Source of the DNA: Klebsiella ornithinolytica NBRC 105727 = ATCC 31898
GTDB taxonomy: Bacteria > Pseudomonadota > Gammaproteobacteria > Enterobacterales > Enterobacteriaceae
DNA: 64,000 bases
Direction: 5' to 3'
Assembly: GCF_001598295.1 (NCBI RefSeq)
Contig: NZ_BCYR01000002.1
Location: forward strand, 372,001 to 436,000
In this document: piece after piece, positions 47,005-57,019 of the stretch
Layout of the letters: each line of letters begins with the position of its first letter
How positions within the stretch are numbered: the first letter of the stretch is position 1
Translations under genes and position numbers: made by a program
Notes under the pieces: model-generated
Told to the model about the DNA's origin: nothing
The model's input: the letters and a program-made list of their open reading frames with translations, nothing else
Database searches by the model: none

Positions 47005-48051
47005 ATGAATTACCGTAATATTTTTATCGCACTCGCAACAATATCCGGCGGTATTTCCGCGTCGGCACAAGCGGCCGAATCCGCCACCGTGGCATTTCTC
47101 ATGCCCGACCAGGCCTCCACGCGTTATGAGCAGCATGATTTCCCCGGTTTCAAAGCGGAAATGAGCAAACTGTGCGCAGAGTGTAAGGTCATTTATCAAA
47201 ACGCTAACGCCAGCGCGACGCTGCAACAGCAGCAGTTCAATTCGGTCATTGCCCAGGGAGCGAAGATTATCGTTCTCGATCCGGTTGACTCCTCCGCGGC
47301 CGCCGCCCTGGTCGAAAATGCCCAGGCTCAGGATGTTAAAGTGATCGCTTACGATCGCCCGATCCCCGACAAGCCTGCCGATTTTTACGTCTCGTTTGAT
47401 AACGAAGGTATCGGCTATGCGATTTCACAATCGCTGGTTAATCATCTGCAAGAGAGCGGCGTACCAAAAGGGGCCGGCGTCCTGCAGATTAATGGCTCGC
47501 CGACCGATGCCGCCGCAGGGCTTATCCGCGATGGTATTCATCGTGGGCTGAAAGCGTCGGGTTACACCACCCTCGCGGAGTTTGATACTCCGGAATGGGC
47601 GCCGCCAAAAGCGCAGGAGTGGGCCGCCGGGCAGATCACCCGCTTCGGGGACAAAATTAAAGGCGTCGTCGCGGCCAATGACGGCACCGGCGGCGGCGCC
47701 ATTGCCGCTTTTAAAGCCGCCGGCGTACAGCCGGTTCCGCCGGTCACCGGGAACGACGCGACGATTGCCGCGCTGCAGCTCATCATCGCTGGCGACCAGT
47801 ACAACACCATCTCCAAACCGTCAGAAATCGTTGCCGCGGCCGCGGCGAAAGTGGCCGTAGAACTCATTCAGGGTAAGAAACCGCAGGCGAGCACCACGCT
47901 GTACAACACGCCTTCTCAGCTGTTTACCCCGGCAGTCATCACCGCCAAAAATATCAAAGCGAAAATTTTCGATAAAAAGATCCAGACCTACGCTCAGGTG
48001 TGTACCGGTGATTACACCGCAGCCTGCCAGAAATTAGGTATTGAGAAGTAA
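47005..48051 (+). CDS. Periplasmic sugar-binding protein of an ABC transporter
   Basis: A 348-residue type I periplasmic binding protein of the ribose/xylose family. The signal peptide is MNYRNIFIALATISGGISASAQA. The two-lobed fold has VIAQGAKIIVLDPVDSS near residue 90 and IKGVVAANDGTGGGAI near 225. It resembles XylF-type proteins more than RbsB. The C-terminus has two cysteines (AQVCTGDYTAACQ) that may form a disulphide. It is first in a three-gene operon with ATPase and permease. The ligand is probably a pentose or similar sugar, but cannot be read from sequence. Confidence 0.85.
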   Translation: MNYRNIFIALATISGGISASAQAAESATVAFLMPDQASTRYEQHDFPGFKAEMSKLCAECKVIYQNANASATLQQQQFNSVIAQGAKIIVLDPVDSSAAAALVENAQAQDVKVIAYDRPIPDKPADFYVSFDNEGIGYAISQSLVNHLQESGVPKGAGVLQINGSPTDAAAGLIRDGIHRGLKASGYTTLAEFDTPEWAPPKAQEWAAGQITRFGDKIKGVVAANDGTGGGAIAAFKAAGVQPVPPVTGNDATIAALQLIIAGDQYNTISKPSEIVAAAAAKVAVELIQGKKPQASTTLYNTPSQLFTPAVITAKNIKAKIFDKKIQTYAQVCTGDYTAACQKLGIEK

Positions 48052-48112
48052 TGCTGCCCCTGCGTCCGTCGTCGCCGACGGGCGTAGTTTCGCCATCATT
48101 GAGGTCTTTTTT

Positions 48113-48925
48113 ATGTCGCAACAACAAGACATCGTCGCCAACACCAGGCAACCAATTTTAAAACTGAGTCATGTCTCCAAACACTTCGGCGCGGTCTCCG
48201 CCCTGACGGATATCGAGCTGGAGGTTCATGCCGGCGAAGTGGTCGCCCTGGTGGGCGATAACGGCGCGGGAAAATCCACGCTGGTGAAAATTCTCGCCGG
48301 CGTACACCAGCCCACGACCGGCACTATTGAGTTTGACGGTAAAGCCATCACTCTCGACAGTCCGGGCAAGGCGCTGGAGTACGGTATCGCCACGGTCTTT
48401 CAGGATTTAGCGCTGTGCGAAAATCTCGACGTCGTCGCGAACCTGTTTTTAGGCCACGAAATTTCGCCGCTGCAGCTGGACGAAGTGGCGATGGAGGTGC
48501 GGGCCTGGACGCTATTGCAGGAGCTGGCGGCCAGAATCCCGTCGGTGCGCGAGCCGATTGCCTCGCTTTCCGGCGGCCAGCGCCAGACGGTGGCGATCGC
48601 GCGTTCGCTGCTGATGAACCCCAAAATCATCATGCTTGATGAGCCCACCGCCGCTCTCGGCGTGGCCCAGACGGCGGAAGTGCTCAATTTGATTGAGCGC
48701 GTTCGCGAGCGCGGCCTCGGCGTCATTATCATCAGCCACAACATGGAAGACGTCCGTGCGGTGGCCGATCGCATCGTGGTGCTGCGGCTCGGGCGCAATA
48801 AAGGCATCTTTACCCCCGACGCCTCAAATCAGGATCTGGTGGCGGCCATTACCGGCGCAACAGAGAACGCCGTTTCACGTCGCGTCGAACGAAAATCACA
48901 GTCTAGCGCTTCCGGAGTGATTTAA
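48113..48925 (+). CDS. ABC transporter ATP-binding protein (single domain)
   Basis: A 270-residue ATPase. Walker A GDNGAGKST is near residue 46, Q-loop VFQDLALCENLD near 94, signature LSGGQRQ near 149 and Walker B IIMLDEPTAALG near 170, ending with the H-loop SHNMEDV. Ribose/xylose-type importers normally have a fused double ATPase of about 500 residues. This one has a single domain and is expected to work as a homodimer, as in FrcA-like systems. I chose the ATG at 48113. It is 61 bases after the binding-protein gene and 4 bases before the permease. Confidence 0.87.
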   Translation: MSQQQDIVANTRQPILKLSHVSKHFGAVSALTDIELEVHAGEVVALVGDNGAGKSTLVKILAGVHQPTTGTIEFDGKAITLDSPGKALEYGIATVFQDLALCENLDVVANLFLGHEISPLQLDEVAMEVRAWTLLQELAARIPSVREPIASLSGGQRQTVAIARSLLMNPKIIMLDEPTAALGVAQTAEVLNLIERVRERGLGVIIISHNMEDVRAVADRIVVLRLGRNKGIFTPDASNQDLVAAITGATENAVSRRVERKSQSSASGVI

Positions 48926-48929
48926 TTTT

Positions 48930-50177
48930 ATGAACAGCAAGACAGCATCCCGCCCCGCTCTGGATCGCAGCGATGAGCGCGTCCAGCACAACGACGGCCT
49001 GTTCGGCGTGGTACGTGCGCAGTTCAATCGTATCAAAACCGGCGATCTGGGGACCGCGCCGGTCATCGCCGGGCTGATCGTGATCTCCCTGGTTTTCACC
49101 TGGCTCAACCCGGTCTATATCGCACCCAATAACCTGGTTAACCTGCTTTTTGACTGTGCTACCGTTGGGTTTATCTCACTGGGGATCGTCTGCGTACTGA
49201 TGCTCGGCGAAATCGATCTTTCGGTGGGCTCAATGAGCGGACTCTCTTCGGCGATTGTTGGCGTGCTGTGGGTTAATGCCGGCTGGCCGGTTGCCGCAGC
49301 GATTGCCGTTGCGCTGCTGTGCGGTATCGCCGTCGGGCTGCTTTACGCTCTGCTGTATAACCGCGTCGGCATGCCAAGCTTCGTCGCGACGCTCGCCGGC
49401 CTGCTGGCCCTGCTCGGGCTGCAGCTGTATATCCTCGGGCCCAGCGGCAGCATTAACCTGCCCTACGCCTCTCCGCTGGTGCGCTTTGGCCAGCTGCTAG
49501 TGATGCCGGGCTGGTTCTCTCATCTTATGGCGCTGCTGCCCGGGCTGGCGATTCTGATATTTGGCCTCAAAACGCGTACGCGCCGCCTGGCAGCGAACCT
49601 GTCGGCAGAAGCCGTCAGCTCACTGTTGTTGCGCGCGATTCTGCTTACGGTCATCTTTGAAGCCGCCGTGTTCTATCTTAATCTCGGGCGCGGCGTACCG
49701 TGGATTTTCGGCCTGTTCGTCGCCTTCGTGATGATGCTCAACTATGCGCTCAAGCGGACTCAATGGGGGCGATCTATGTTTGCCGTCGGCGGCAACCGCG
49801 AAGCCGCACGTCGTTCAGGGATCAACGTGCGGACTATTTACGTCAGCGCTTTTGTACTCTGCAGCACGCTCGCCACCTTTGGCGGCATTCTGGCCGCTTC
49901 CCGGCTGGCCTCGGCGAGCCAGCAGGCCGGGACCGGTGACGTGAACCTGAACGCCATTGCGGCGGCGGTCATCGGCGGTACCAGTCTGTTCGGCGGGCGC
50001 GGAAGCGCCTGGTCCGCTCTGCTGGGGATCATCGTGATTCAGTCGATTTCGAATGGTTTGACGCTGTTGAATTTGCCGTCATCGCTACGCTACATCATTA
50101 CCGGCTGCGTGCTGGCGATTGCGGTGATTATTGACTCGCTGGCCCGCCGTTCCCGCGTTTCGCACGGACGCGCCTGA
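48930..50177 (+). CDS. ABC transporter permease, XylH/RbsC type
   Basis: A 415-residue permease with about ten to twelve membrane segments. The family motif GEIDLSVGSMSGLSSAIVG, GMPSFVATLAGL and the EAA-like loop region AARRSGINVRTIYVSAF are typical of sugar permeases of the RbsC/XylH group, as is GTSLFGGRGSAW near residue 350. A charged N-terminal 40 residues precede the first helix. It completes a transporter in the slot occupied by yggM-ansB in E. coli. Confidence 0.87.
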   Translation: MNSKTASRPALDRSDERVQHNDGLFGVVRAQFNRIKTGDLGTAPVIAGLIVISLVFTWLNPVYIAPNNLVNLLFDCATVGFISLGIVCVLMLGEIDLSVGSMSGLSSAIVGVLWVNAGWPVAAAIAVALLCGIAVGLLYALLYNRVGMPSFVATLAGLLALLGLQLYILGPSGSINLPYASPLVRFGQLLVMPGWFSHLMALLPGLAILIFGLKTRTRRLAANLSAEAVSSLLLRAILLTVIFEAAVFYLNLGRGVPWIFGLFVAFVMMLNYALKRTQWGRSMFAVGGNREAARRSGINVRTIYVSAFVLCSTLATFGGILAASRLASASQQAGTGDVNLNAIAAAVIGGTSLFGGRGSAWSALLGIIVIQSISNGLTLLNLPSSLRYIITGCVLAIAVIIDSLARRSRVSHGRA

Positions 50178-50188
50178 GAAGGTTGAAC

Positions 50189-50222
50189 GCGGTGTGCCCC
50201 GGTGAAGGCCGCGGCACACCGC
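50189..50222. terminator. Hairpin between permease and yggN
   Basis: GCGGTGTGCC and GGCACACCGC form a 10-bp perfect stem with a 14-base loop between the convergent permease and yggN genes. T-tracts are lacking, so its terminator role is likely but not certain. Confidence 0.6.
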
Positions 50223-50230
50223 AGAGAGCG

Positions 50231-50950
50231 TTATTTCAGGGAACTCACCAGCGCTTTGCGGCTGTCTTCAAGGGAGACGACCCGGCTACAAACGTCTTTA
50301 CCAAATTTCTGGAAATCCGCTTCCTGGTTTTTCCACTCTTCCTGAATCGCGGTTTGCAGGCCGCCGAGGCTGCCGAGGATCCCCTGCAGCGGATTGCCAC
50401 CGCCTTTCAGGACCGCCTTCGCGCCCATCTCGTTGATACTGTCCTGCAGAATGCCGCCCATCGCCTGATTAACCAGCTGCTGGCCGTCGGCGCGCACCTG
50501 ATCGATCGCTTTGTAATGGAAAGTCAGGCCGTCGCTGCGACGTTCAATAATGCGGTTCATCTGGGTTTTCAGCTGCGCGTCAAGTTTGGTCAGACGACCA
50601 TGCATACTGCTGCTGGCGCCAACCTGCTCGGTAATGATTTTATCCAGCGCCTGACGCCCTTTTTCGACTCGCGTACGCGCGCCGTCATCAATCCATGGCA
50701 GGCTGCTGCGCAAGCCGGCCTGATAATCCTGGGCCTGCTCACGCTGGGCCGCAGTCAGAGAATACTGTTTTCCGTTATAGGTCAGATTGCCGTCCGGTTT
50801 AATCACCAGATCGCCGTTCTCCCCTGTTACCTGCACCTGATGCGGGCTGAGGATCACGTCGTCACGCGGCGTGACGCTACATTGGTAGTCCGCGTGCGCG
50901 GACAGAGCGGTAACGGACAGCGCCACCGCCAGCAGCGTTTTGCGCATCAT
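50231..50950 (-). CDS. yggN: DUF2884 periplasmic protein YggN
   Basis: A 239-residue protein with a signal peptide (MMRKTLLAVALSVTALSAHA) and one cysteine pair (YQCSV near the mature N-terminus and VCSRVV near the C-terminus). Helical core, DUF2884 family, function unknown. The length is as in E. coli. It lies downstream of trmB-yggL and is separated from them by a terminator. Confidence 0.92.
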   Translation of the reverse strand: MMRKTLLAVALSVTALSAHADYQCSVTPRDDVILSPHQVQVTGENGDLVIKPDGNLTYNGKQYSLTAAQREQAQDYQAGLRSSLPWIDDGARTRVEKGRQALDKIITEQVGASSSMHGRLTKLDAQLKTQMNRIIERRSDGLTFHYKAIDQVRADGQQLVNQAMGGILQDSINEMGAKAVLKGGGNPLQGILGSLGGLQTAIQEEWKNQEADFQKFGKDVCSRVVSLEDSRKALVSSLK

Positions 50951-50965
50951 AAAACTCCCTTAAGA

Positions 50966-50991
50966 CAAAACGGGTCGGCAATTGCCGACCC
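50966..50991 (-). terminator. trmB-yggL terminator
   Basis: GGGTCGGCAATTGCCGACCC is a perfect 20-base palindrome 9 bases after the yggL stop, followed on the minus strand by GTTTTGTC. Confidence 0.75.
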
Positions 50992-51000
50992 TTGTCAAAC

Positions 51001-51327
51001 TTAGTCCCACCAGACGTCAAAAAGTTCGCTGGTGCGCACATCGGCAAGCCCGCGTTCTTCCAGCCACTTACGCACGATAGCCTGATGCTCTTCGGTACAT
51101 TTCCCGATTTCCTGCAGACAGATCAGCCCTTCCCAGGAGAGGTAACCGCTGCCGTCAAACGCCAGTTTGTTCGGCTCGATCACTTCCTCAATCAGGTCAT
51201 TCACGGTGCGATCGATATGCTCTTCGGTGCTCCCTTCCGGAAAACGCCATGCGACGGAAAAACCGATTTCCTGAAACTCGTCGATATGCATTTTTTTACG
51301 CAGACGACGGCTACGATTCTTTGCCAT
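51001..51327 (-). CDS. yggL: YggL family ribosome-associated protein (DUF469)
   Basis: A 108-residue DUF469 protein with a basic N-terminus ([14 protein letters not shown]) and acidic remainder. Members have been linked to 50S assembly, but the role is not firmly known. The ATG at 51327 gives the E. coli length. It shares its first base with the trmB stop (TAATG), so translation is coupled. Confidence 0.93.
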   Translation of the reverse strand: MAKNRSRRLRKKMHIDEFQEIGFSVAWRFPEGSTEEHIDRTVNDLIEEVIEPNKLAFDGSGYLSWEGLICLQEIGKCTEEHQAIVRKWLEERGLADVRTSELFDVWWD

Positions 51328-52046
51328 TATTTCACCCTCTCGAACATTAAGTCCCATACGCCGTGGCCAAGACGATGGCCACGCTGTTCAAATTTGGTTA
51401 CCGGACGCGATTCCGGGCGCGGTACATAATCGTTGCTTTCTGACAGGTTACGATACCCTTCCAGCGATGACATCACTTCCAGCATATGCTCGGCATACGG
51501 CTCCCAGTCGGTCGCCATGTGGAAGACGCCGCCCAGTTTAAGCTTGCTTTTCACCAGCTCAGCAAAAGGCGCCTGTACGATACGGCGTTTATTATGACGC
51601 GCTTTATGCCACGGGTCAGGGAAAAACAGCTGCACCATATTGAGGGAATTATCCGGAATCATGGTGTGGAGCACCTCGACCGCATCGTGACACATCACGC
51701 GCAGGTTGTGTACACCCTCTTCTTCGGCGGAGGCCAGGCAGGCACCGACGCCCGGTGAGTGAACTTCGATACCGAGGAAATTCTGCTCAGGCTTCGCTTT
51801 CGCCATCGCCACCAGCGAAGCGCCCATGCCGAATCCGATCTCCAGCGTCGTCGGCGCGTTGCGGCCAAACAGCGCGGCAAAATCGAGCGGCGCATCGTTG
51901 AACTCAACGCCCATCACCGGCCAAATGTTATCCAGCGCATGCTGCTGCCCTTTGGTCAGGCGGCCCTGGCGGCGGACGAAGCTACGAATACGGCGCAGCG
52001 GGCGGCCGTTTTCATCGAATTCCGGAGATATGACGTCGTTTTTCAT
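51327..52046 (-). CDS. trmB: tRNA (guanine-N7)-methyltransferase
   Basis: Methylates G46 in tRNA with S-adenosylmethionine. The protein has 239 residues. The SAM motif [12 protein letters not shown] is near residue 69, [10 protein letters not shown] near 93, and the active-site block [15 protein letters not shown] near 141. I used the ATG at 52046, giving the E. coli length and sequence ([17 protein letters not shown]). It is divergent from mutY. Confidence 0.97.
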   Translation of the reverse strand: MKNDVISPEFDENGRPLRRIRSFVRRQGRLTKGQQHALDNIWPVMGVEFNDAPLDFAALFGRNAPTTLEIGFGMGASLVAMAKAKPEQNFLGIEVHSPGVGACLASAEEEGVHNLRVMCHDAVEVLHTMIPDNSLNMVQLFFPDPWHKARHNKRRIVQAPFAELVKSKLKLGGVFHMATDWEPYAEHMLEVMSSLEGYRNLSESNDYVPRPESRPVTKFEQRGHRLGHGVWDLMFERVK

Positions 52047-52182
52047 AAAAGTTAGGTCTGCTTGTGAGAGTGTGCGGAAAACGGGCATTATCCAAAGTTA
52101 CCCGACGGATGCAAGGGTTTACAGCCTGTCGCCCTTATGCTGCAATCTGCCACCCTGATATCGCGATTCCGGAGCTGTAGCT

Positions 52183-53241
52183 TTGACTTTTCTCGCCGCG
52201 CAATTTTCAGCCCAGGTGCTGGACTGGTACGACAAATACGGGCGTAAAACCCTGCCATGGCAAATGGGTAAAACGCCTTACAAAGTATGGCTCTCCGAGG
52301 TGATGTTGCAACAAACGCAGGTCGCCACGGTTATTCCCTATTTTGAACGCTTTATGGCGCGCTTCCCGACGGTTATCGATCTGGCCGAGGCGCCGCTGGA
52401 TGAAGTGCTGCATCTGTGGACCGGCCTGGGCTATTACGCCCGCGCGCGTAATTTACATAAGGCGGCGCAGCAGGTGGCGAGCCTGCACGGCGGCGAATTC
52501 CCGCAAACCTTTGACGAAGTGGCGGCGCTACCCGGCGTCGGACGCTCCACGGCCGGCGCGATTTTATCCCTCTCCCTTGGCAAGCATTACCCCATTCTCG
52601 ATGGCAACGTGAAGCGCGTGCTGGCCCGCTGCTATGCGGTCAACGGCTGGCCGGGGAAAAAAGAGGTTGAGAAACGATTATGGCAGATCAGCGAAGAGGT
52701 CACCCCGGCAAAAGGGGTCGAGCGCTTTAACCAGGCGATGATGGATCTCGGGGCGATAGTCTGCACCCGTACAAAACCCAAATGCGAGATCTGTCCGTTA
52801 AGTAACGGCTGCATCGCTTACGCAAACCATTCATGGGCACAATATCCTGGCAAAAAACCGAAGCAGACCATTCCGGAACGGACGGGCTATTTCCTGCTGA
52901 TGCAGCATGGCAACGAGGTGTTACTTTCCCAGCGTCCGCCGGTCGGCTTATGGGGCGGATTATTCTGTTTTCCGCAGTTTGAAGAGGAGGCCGCGCTCCG
53001 CGAATGGCTGGCTGAGCGTGGGATAAAGGATGATAATCTGACGCAGCTGACCGCGTTCCGCCACACTTTCAGCCATTTCCATCTGGATATTGTGCCGATG
53101 TGGCTTAGCATAGATTCATCTGGCGCATGCATGGATGAAGGCAGCACACTCTGGTATAACTTAGCGCAGCCGCCGTCGGTTGGACTGGCGGCTCCCGTGG
53201 AGCGCTTGTTGCAACAGTTGAAGGCCGGGGCTCTTGCATAG
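52183..53241 (+). CDS. mutY: A/G-specific adenine DNA glycosylase
   Basis: Removes adenine mispaired with 8-oxoguanine. The protein has 352 residues. The helix-hairpin-helix [12 protein letters not shown] (about 114-125) includes the catalytic region, the cluster ligands are [17 protein letters not shown] near 192-208, and a C-terminal NUDIX-like domain recognises 8-oxoG. The likely start is a TTG at 52183, with GGAG 8 bases upstream. No ATG precedes the conserved [13 protein letters not shown] block in frame. yggX follows 27 bases later. Confidence 0.95.
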   Translation: MTFLAAQFSAQVLDWYDKYGRKTLPWQMGKTPYKVWLSEVMLQQTQVATVIPYFERFMARFPTVIDLAEAPLDEVLHLWTGLGYYARARNLHKAAQQVASLHGGEFPQTFDEVAALPGVGRSTAGAILSLSLGKHYPILDGNVKRVLARCYAVNGWPGKKEVEKRLWQISEEVTPAKGVERFNQAMMDLGAIVCTRTKPKCEICPLSNGCIAYANHSWAQYPGKKPKQTIPERTGYFLLMQHGNEVLLSQRPPVGLWGGLFCFPQFEEEAALREWLAERGIKDDNLTQLTAFRHTFSHFHLDIVPMWLSIDSSGACMDEGSTLWYNLAQPPSVGLAAPVERLLQQLKAGALA

Positions 53242-53265
53242 CTTTCTGGCGAATAAAGAGGATGA

Positions 53266-53544
<279 letters not shown>

Positions 53545-53594
53545 GAGTCCTCTGACTCTTAAGCACAACAAACACAACGCACACTCCCGGAATG

Positions 53595-54677
53595 ATGAAA
53601 AAATATTTAGCGCTAGCGCTCATTGCGCCTTTGCTCGTTTCGTGTTCCAGCTCAAATAAAAAGGGCGATGGGTATAACGAAGCCTGGGTTAAGGACACCA
53701 ACGGCTTCGATATTCTGATGGGTCAGTTCGCCCATAACATCGAAAATATTTGGGGTTATAACGAAGTTCTGCTCGCCGGGCCGAAAGACTACGTTAAGTA
53801 CACCGATCAGTATCAGACCCGTAGCCACATCAACTTTGATGAGGGCACCATCACCGTCGAGACCATCGCCGGTACCGATCCGACCGGCCGTTTACGTCAG
53901 ACCATCATTAAGACGCTACTGATGGGCGACGATCCGGGGTCAATCGACCTCTATTCCGATGCCGATGATATCCAGATCTCGAAAGAGCCGTTCCTGTACG
54001 GCCAGGTAGTGGATAACCACGGCGATCCGATTCGCTGGGAGTGGCGAGCCTCGCGCTATGCCGATTATCTGCTGCAAACGCGGCTGAAAAGCCGCAGCAA
54101 CGGCCTGCGGATGATCTACAGCATCACCATTAATCTGGTGCCGAACCACCTCGACAAACGTGCGCATAAGTACATCGGGTACGTTCGCCAGTCGGCGCGG
54201 AAGTATGGCGTCGATGAGTCGCTGATTCTGGCGATTATGCAGACCGAATCCTCTTTCAACCCGTACGCCGTGAGCCATGCTGATGCGCTGGGTCTGATGC
54301 AGGTTGTGCAGCACAGCGCCGGGAAAGATGTCTTCCGGGCGCAGGGGAAATCGGGACTGCCAAGCCGCAGCTATCTGTTCGATCCGGCGAATAACATTGA
54401 TACCGGCACCGCCTATCTGGCGATGCTGAATAATGTGTACCTGTCAGGTATCGATAACCCGACCTCGCGCCGCTATGCCGTGATCACCGCATATAACGGC
54501 GGTGCCGGCAGCGTATTGCGCGTCTTCTCCAGCGATAAGGTCCAGGCGGCCAATATTATCAACAGCATGACGCCGGGGGATGTCTATTCCACCCTCACCA
54601 ACCGTCACCCGTCGGCGGAATCGCGCCGCTATCTTTATAAGGTGAATACGGCGCAGAAGTCCTACCGCCGGAAATAA
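53595..54677 (+). CDS. mltC: Membrane-bound lytic transglycosylase C
   Basis: Outer-membrane lipoprotein that cleaves peptidoglycan. The lipobox LLVSC gives Cys16-17 as lipidation site, a DUF3393 N-terminal domain follows, and the SLT domain has the catalytic Glu in [13 protein letters not shown] near residue 215, GLMQVV and AYNGGAGSV. About 360 residues. Two adjacent ATGs (53592, 53595) are possible. I used the second. Confidence 0.96.
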   Translation: MKKYLALALIAPLLVSCSSSNKKGDGYNEAWVKDTNGFDILMGQFAHNIENIWGYNEVLLAGPKDYVKYTDQYQTRSHINFDEGTITVETIAGTDPTGRLRQTIIKTLLMGDDPGSIDLYSDADDIQISKEPFLYGQVVDNHGDPIRWEWRASRYADYLLQTRLKSRSNGLRMIYSITINLVPNHLDKRAHKYIGYVRQSARKYGVDESLILAIMQTESSFNPYAVSHADALGLMQVVQHSAGKDVFRAQGKSGLPSRSYLFDPANNIDTGTAYLAMLNNVYLSGIDNPTSRRYAVITAYNGGAGSVLRVFSSDKVQAANIINSMTPGDVYSTLTNRHPSAESRRYLYKVNTAQKSYRRK

Positions 54678-54691
54678 GGTTATCTCCTCAC

Positions 54692-54725
54692 CCGCCCCTT
54701 CCCTGACGTGAGAGGGGCGGTTTTT
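54692..54725 (+). terminator. mltC terminator
   Basis: CCGCCCCT and AGGGGCGG form an 8-bp GC stem with a 13-base loop, followed by five T residues, 15 bases after the mltC stop. Confidence 0.82.
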
Positions 54726-54756
54726 CCCGCTTCACCTCGCCTTTCCCATAGGAAAA

Positions 54757-54772
54757 TGTTATTTGCATCACA
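54757..54772. promoter_or_regulatory. CRP site (and probable CytR region) of nupG
   Basis: TGTTA-TTTGCA-TCACA matches the CRP consensus at nine of ten arm positions. The following stretch carries TGCAAATTAATG and ATTGCATTT segments that resemble CytR half-sites. nupG is a known CRP/CytR target in E. coli, with CytR bound between CRP sites. Confidence 0.6.
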
Positions 54773-54916
54773 ATCTAATCTGCAAATTAATGGGGATTGC
54801 ATTTTTTTGCGGAAGGTAACAAAACATCGCGGCGTTAACTGATAGAATTTCATCAAATTGAAACCCTGAATGTAATTATCACAACACATCCCCCGCTTAC
54901 TCGTGAGGAAAATAAC

Positions 54917-56176
54917 ATGAACCTTAAGCTGCAGCTTAAAATATTGTCGTTTCTGCAGTTCTGCCTGTGGGGTAGTTGGCTGACTACACTTGGCTCCTAT
55001 ATGTTTGTGACGCTCAAGTTCGACGGTGCGTCTATCGGCGCCGTTTACAGCTCGCTCGGCATTGCGGCGGTTCTGATGCCAACGCTGCTGGGTATCGTGG
55101 CGGATAAGTGGATCAGCGCGAAGTGGGTTTACGCGCTGTGCCATCTGGTGGGGGCGGGTACGCTGTTTATGGCGGCCCAGGTCACCACGCCTGGGGAGAT
55201 GTTCTTTGTGATTCTGCTTAACTCGCTGGCCTATATGCCAACGTTGGGCTTAATCAACACGATTTCCTACTACCGACTGAAATCCGCCGGTCTGGATATT
55301 GTGACGGATTTCCCACCGATTCGTATCTGGGGCACCATCGGCTTTATCATGGCAATGTGGGGCGTCAGCTTCGCGGGCTTCGAACTGAGCCACATGCAGC
55401 TCTACATCGGTGCGGTGCTTTCCGTTGTCCTCGCGCTGTTCACCCTGACGCTGCCGCACGTTCCGGTCTCCAATCAGCAGAAAAACCAGAGCTGGAGCAG
55501 CATGCTTGGCCTCGACGCCTTTGCCCTGTTTAAAAACAAGCGGATGGCGATTTTCTTTATTTTCTCCATGCTGTTAGGCGCAGAGCTGCAAATCACCAAC
55601 ATGTTCGGGAATACCTTCCTGCACAGCTTCGATAATAACCCGCTGTTCTCCGGGAGCTTTATCGTTGAGCACGCGTCGGTGATGATGTCGATTTCCCAGA
55701 TCTCCGAAACCCTGTTCATTCTGACCATTCCGTTCTTCCTGAGCCGCTATGGCATCAAGAACGTGATGATTATCAGTATCTTCGCCTGGATGCTGCGCTT
55801 CGGTCTCTTCGCCTATGGCGATCCGACCCCGTTCGGCACCGTGCTGCTGGTTCTGTCGATGATTGTTTACGGCTGCGCCTTCGACTTCTTCAACATCTCC
55901 GGCTCGGTGTTTGTTGAGAAAGAGGTGAGACCTGAAATCCGCGCCAGCGCCCAGGGGATGTTCCTGATGATGACCAACGGCTTCGGCTGTATCCTCGGCG
56001 GCGTGGTGAGCGGGAAAGTGGTGGAGATGTATACCACCAACGGCATCACCGACTGGCAGCCTGTCTGGCTGATCTTTGCCGCCTACTCGCTGGTTCTGGC
56101 CATCGCCTTCATCGCGCTGTTTAAATACAAACACGTGCGTGTACCGGCCGGCGCGCAGACTACCGCCGCGCATTAA
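54917..56176 (+). CDS. nupG: Nucleoside:proton symporter NupG
   Basis: Inner-membrane nucleoside transporter, MFS/NHS family, 12 helices, 419 residues against 418 in E. coli. It begins MNLKLQLKILSFLQFCLWGS and keeps TDFPPIRIWGTIGFI near residue 135. It is the last conserved core gene before the citrate cluster; in E. coli speC follows here. Confidence 0.97.
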   Translation: MNLKLQLKILSFLQFCLWGSWLTTLGSYMFVTLKFDGASIGAVYSSLGIAAVLMPTLLGIVADKWISAKWVYALCHLVGAGTLFMAAQVTTPGEMFFVILLNSLAYMPTLGLINTISYYRLKSAGLDIVTDFPPIRIWGTIGFIMAMWGVSFAGFELSHMQLYIGAVLSVVLALFTLTLPHVPVSNQQKNQSWSSMLGLDAFALFKNKRMAIFFIFSMLLGAELQITNMFGNTFLHSFDNNPLFSGSFIVEHASVMMSISQISETLFILTIPFFLSRYGIKNVMIISIFAWMLRFGLFAYGDPTPFGTVLLVLSMIVYGCAFDFFNISGSVFVEKEVRPEIRASAQGMFLMMTNGFGCILGGVVSGKVVEMYTTNGITDWQPVWLIFAAYSLVLAIAFIALFKYKHVRVPAGAQTTAAH

Positions 56177-56215
56177 CCGATTGCCTCCTCCCCCTGCTCT
56201 TCGGGGGGAGGGACA

Positions 56216-57019
56216 TCAGCCGCACTTCGCTAAAACCCACGCCACCGACAGTAAATCCGCACTCCCACCCGGGCTTAAATGACGCCTTATCAGCGCTCTG
56301 TCCATCTCCAGTAAGCGCCGACGATCCCAGCCGTTCGCCAGCAGCGTTTGCGCATAGCTCTGCACATATCGCAGCCCGTGAATACCGCCGCGCGACACCA
56401 GATTACTGTCCGGATTCACCGCCATCAGGCGCAGGAGCAAATCATGCAGCTGGCGGCCGTTCCACAGGGGCAAGACGCGACGTACCGTCGCAAAACCACT
56501 TTCCGCCTCACCGCGTGCGCCGGTTAAACCCAGCTGCTGAAACTGACGTTCGCCTGCGGTTACTGCCGCACTGCGGCCAGCCAGCTCACGCGCCACCAGC
56601 CCCCGGCACAGAATCCTCACTTCGCTACAGAGGCTTGACGCGGTCACCTCCCGCACTCTTCCGGCGGCAAAACAGAGCAGCCCGAGAGAAAATATCCCCC
56701 CTTTATGAGTATTCACGCCGCCGGTTGCGGCATACATTGCCTGCTCGCAGGCAATGCCCATCGGGCGTAGCAGGCGCAGCTGCTCGCCTGCCGGTTGGTC
56801 TGCGTAGTCACTCCCCAGCTCGGTAAAGCGGGAGAGCCACGGCGTAATCGCAGTAATACTGCGGACAAACAGAGCGTGGTCCATATCGTGATGAGCCCCG
56901 TTGTTGAGTCGGTCCACCAGCCCCGGCTTGGGGGTCAGCTCCAGCTCCTGCCACAGGGCCTCTTCCGCCAGACGAGGGACCTCAATGGCGCAAAATTTAG
57001 TCGCGGGCAAACCAGTCAT
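56216..57019 (-). CDS. citG: Triphosphoribosyl-dephospho-CoA synthase CitG
   Basis: Makes 2'-(5''-triphosphoribosyl)-3'-dephospho-CoA, the precursor of the citrate-lyase prosthetic group. The protein has 267 residues from MTGLPATKFCAIEV. Family motifs are LTPKPGLVDRLNNGAHHDMD near residue 28, the GVNTHKGGIFSLG nucleotide site near 99, TGARGEAESG near 160 and NLVSRGG near 207. The start lies inside the end of citX (23-base overlap), so the two are coupled. It ends the citrate operon. Confidence 0.93.
   Translation of the reverse strand: MTGLPATKFCAIEVPRLAEEALWQELELTPKPGLVDRLNNGAHHDMDHALFVRSITAITPWLSRFTELGSDYADQPAGEQLRLLRPMGIACEQAMYAATGGVNTHKGGIFSLGLLCFAAGRVREVTASSLCSEVRILCRGLVARELAGRSAAVTAGERQFQQLGLTGARGEAESGFATVRRVLPLWNGRQLHDLLLRLMAVNPDSNLVSRGGIHGLRYVQSYAQTLLANGWDRRRLLEMDRALIRRHLSPGGSADLLSVAWVLAKCG

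Noticed and set aside
56186-56211. CCTCCCCC...GGGGGGAGG inverted repeat after nupG as terminator
   Set aside because: The stem is imperfect in register and no T-run follows on either strand, so I did not list it as a feature.
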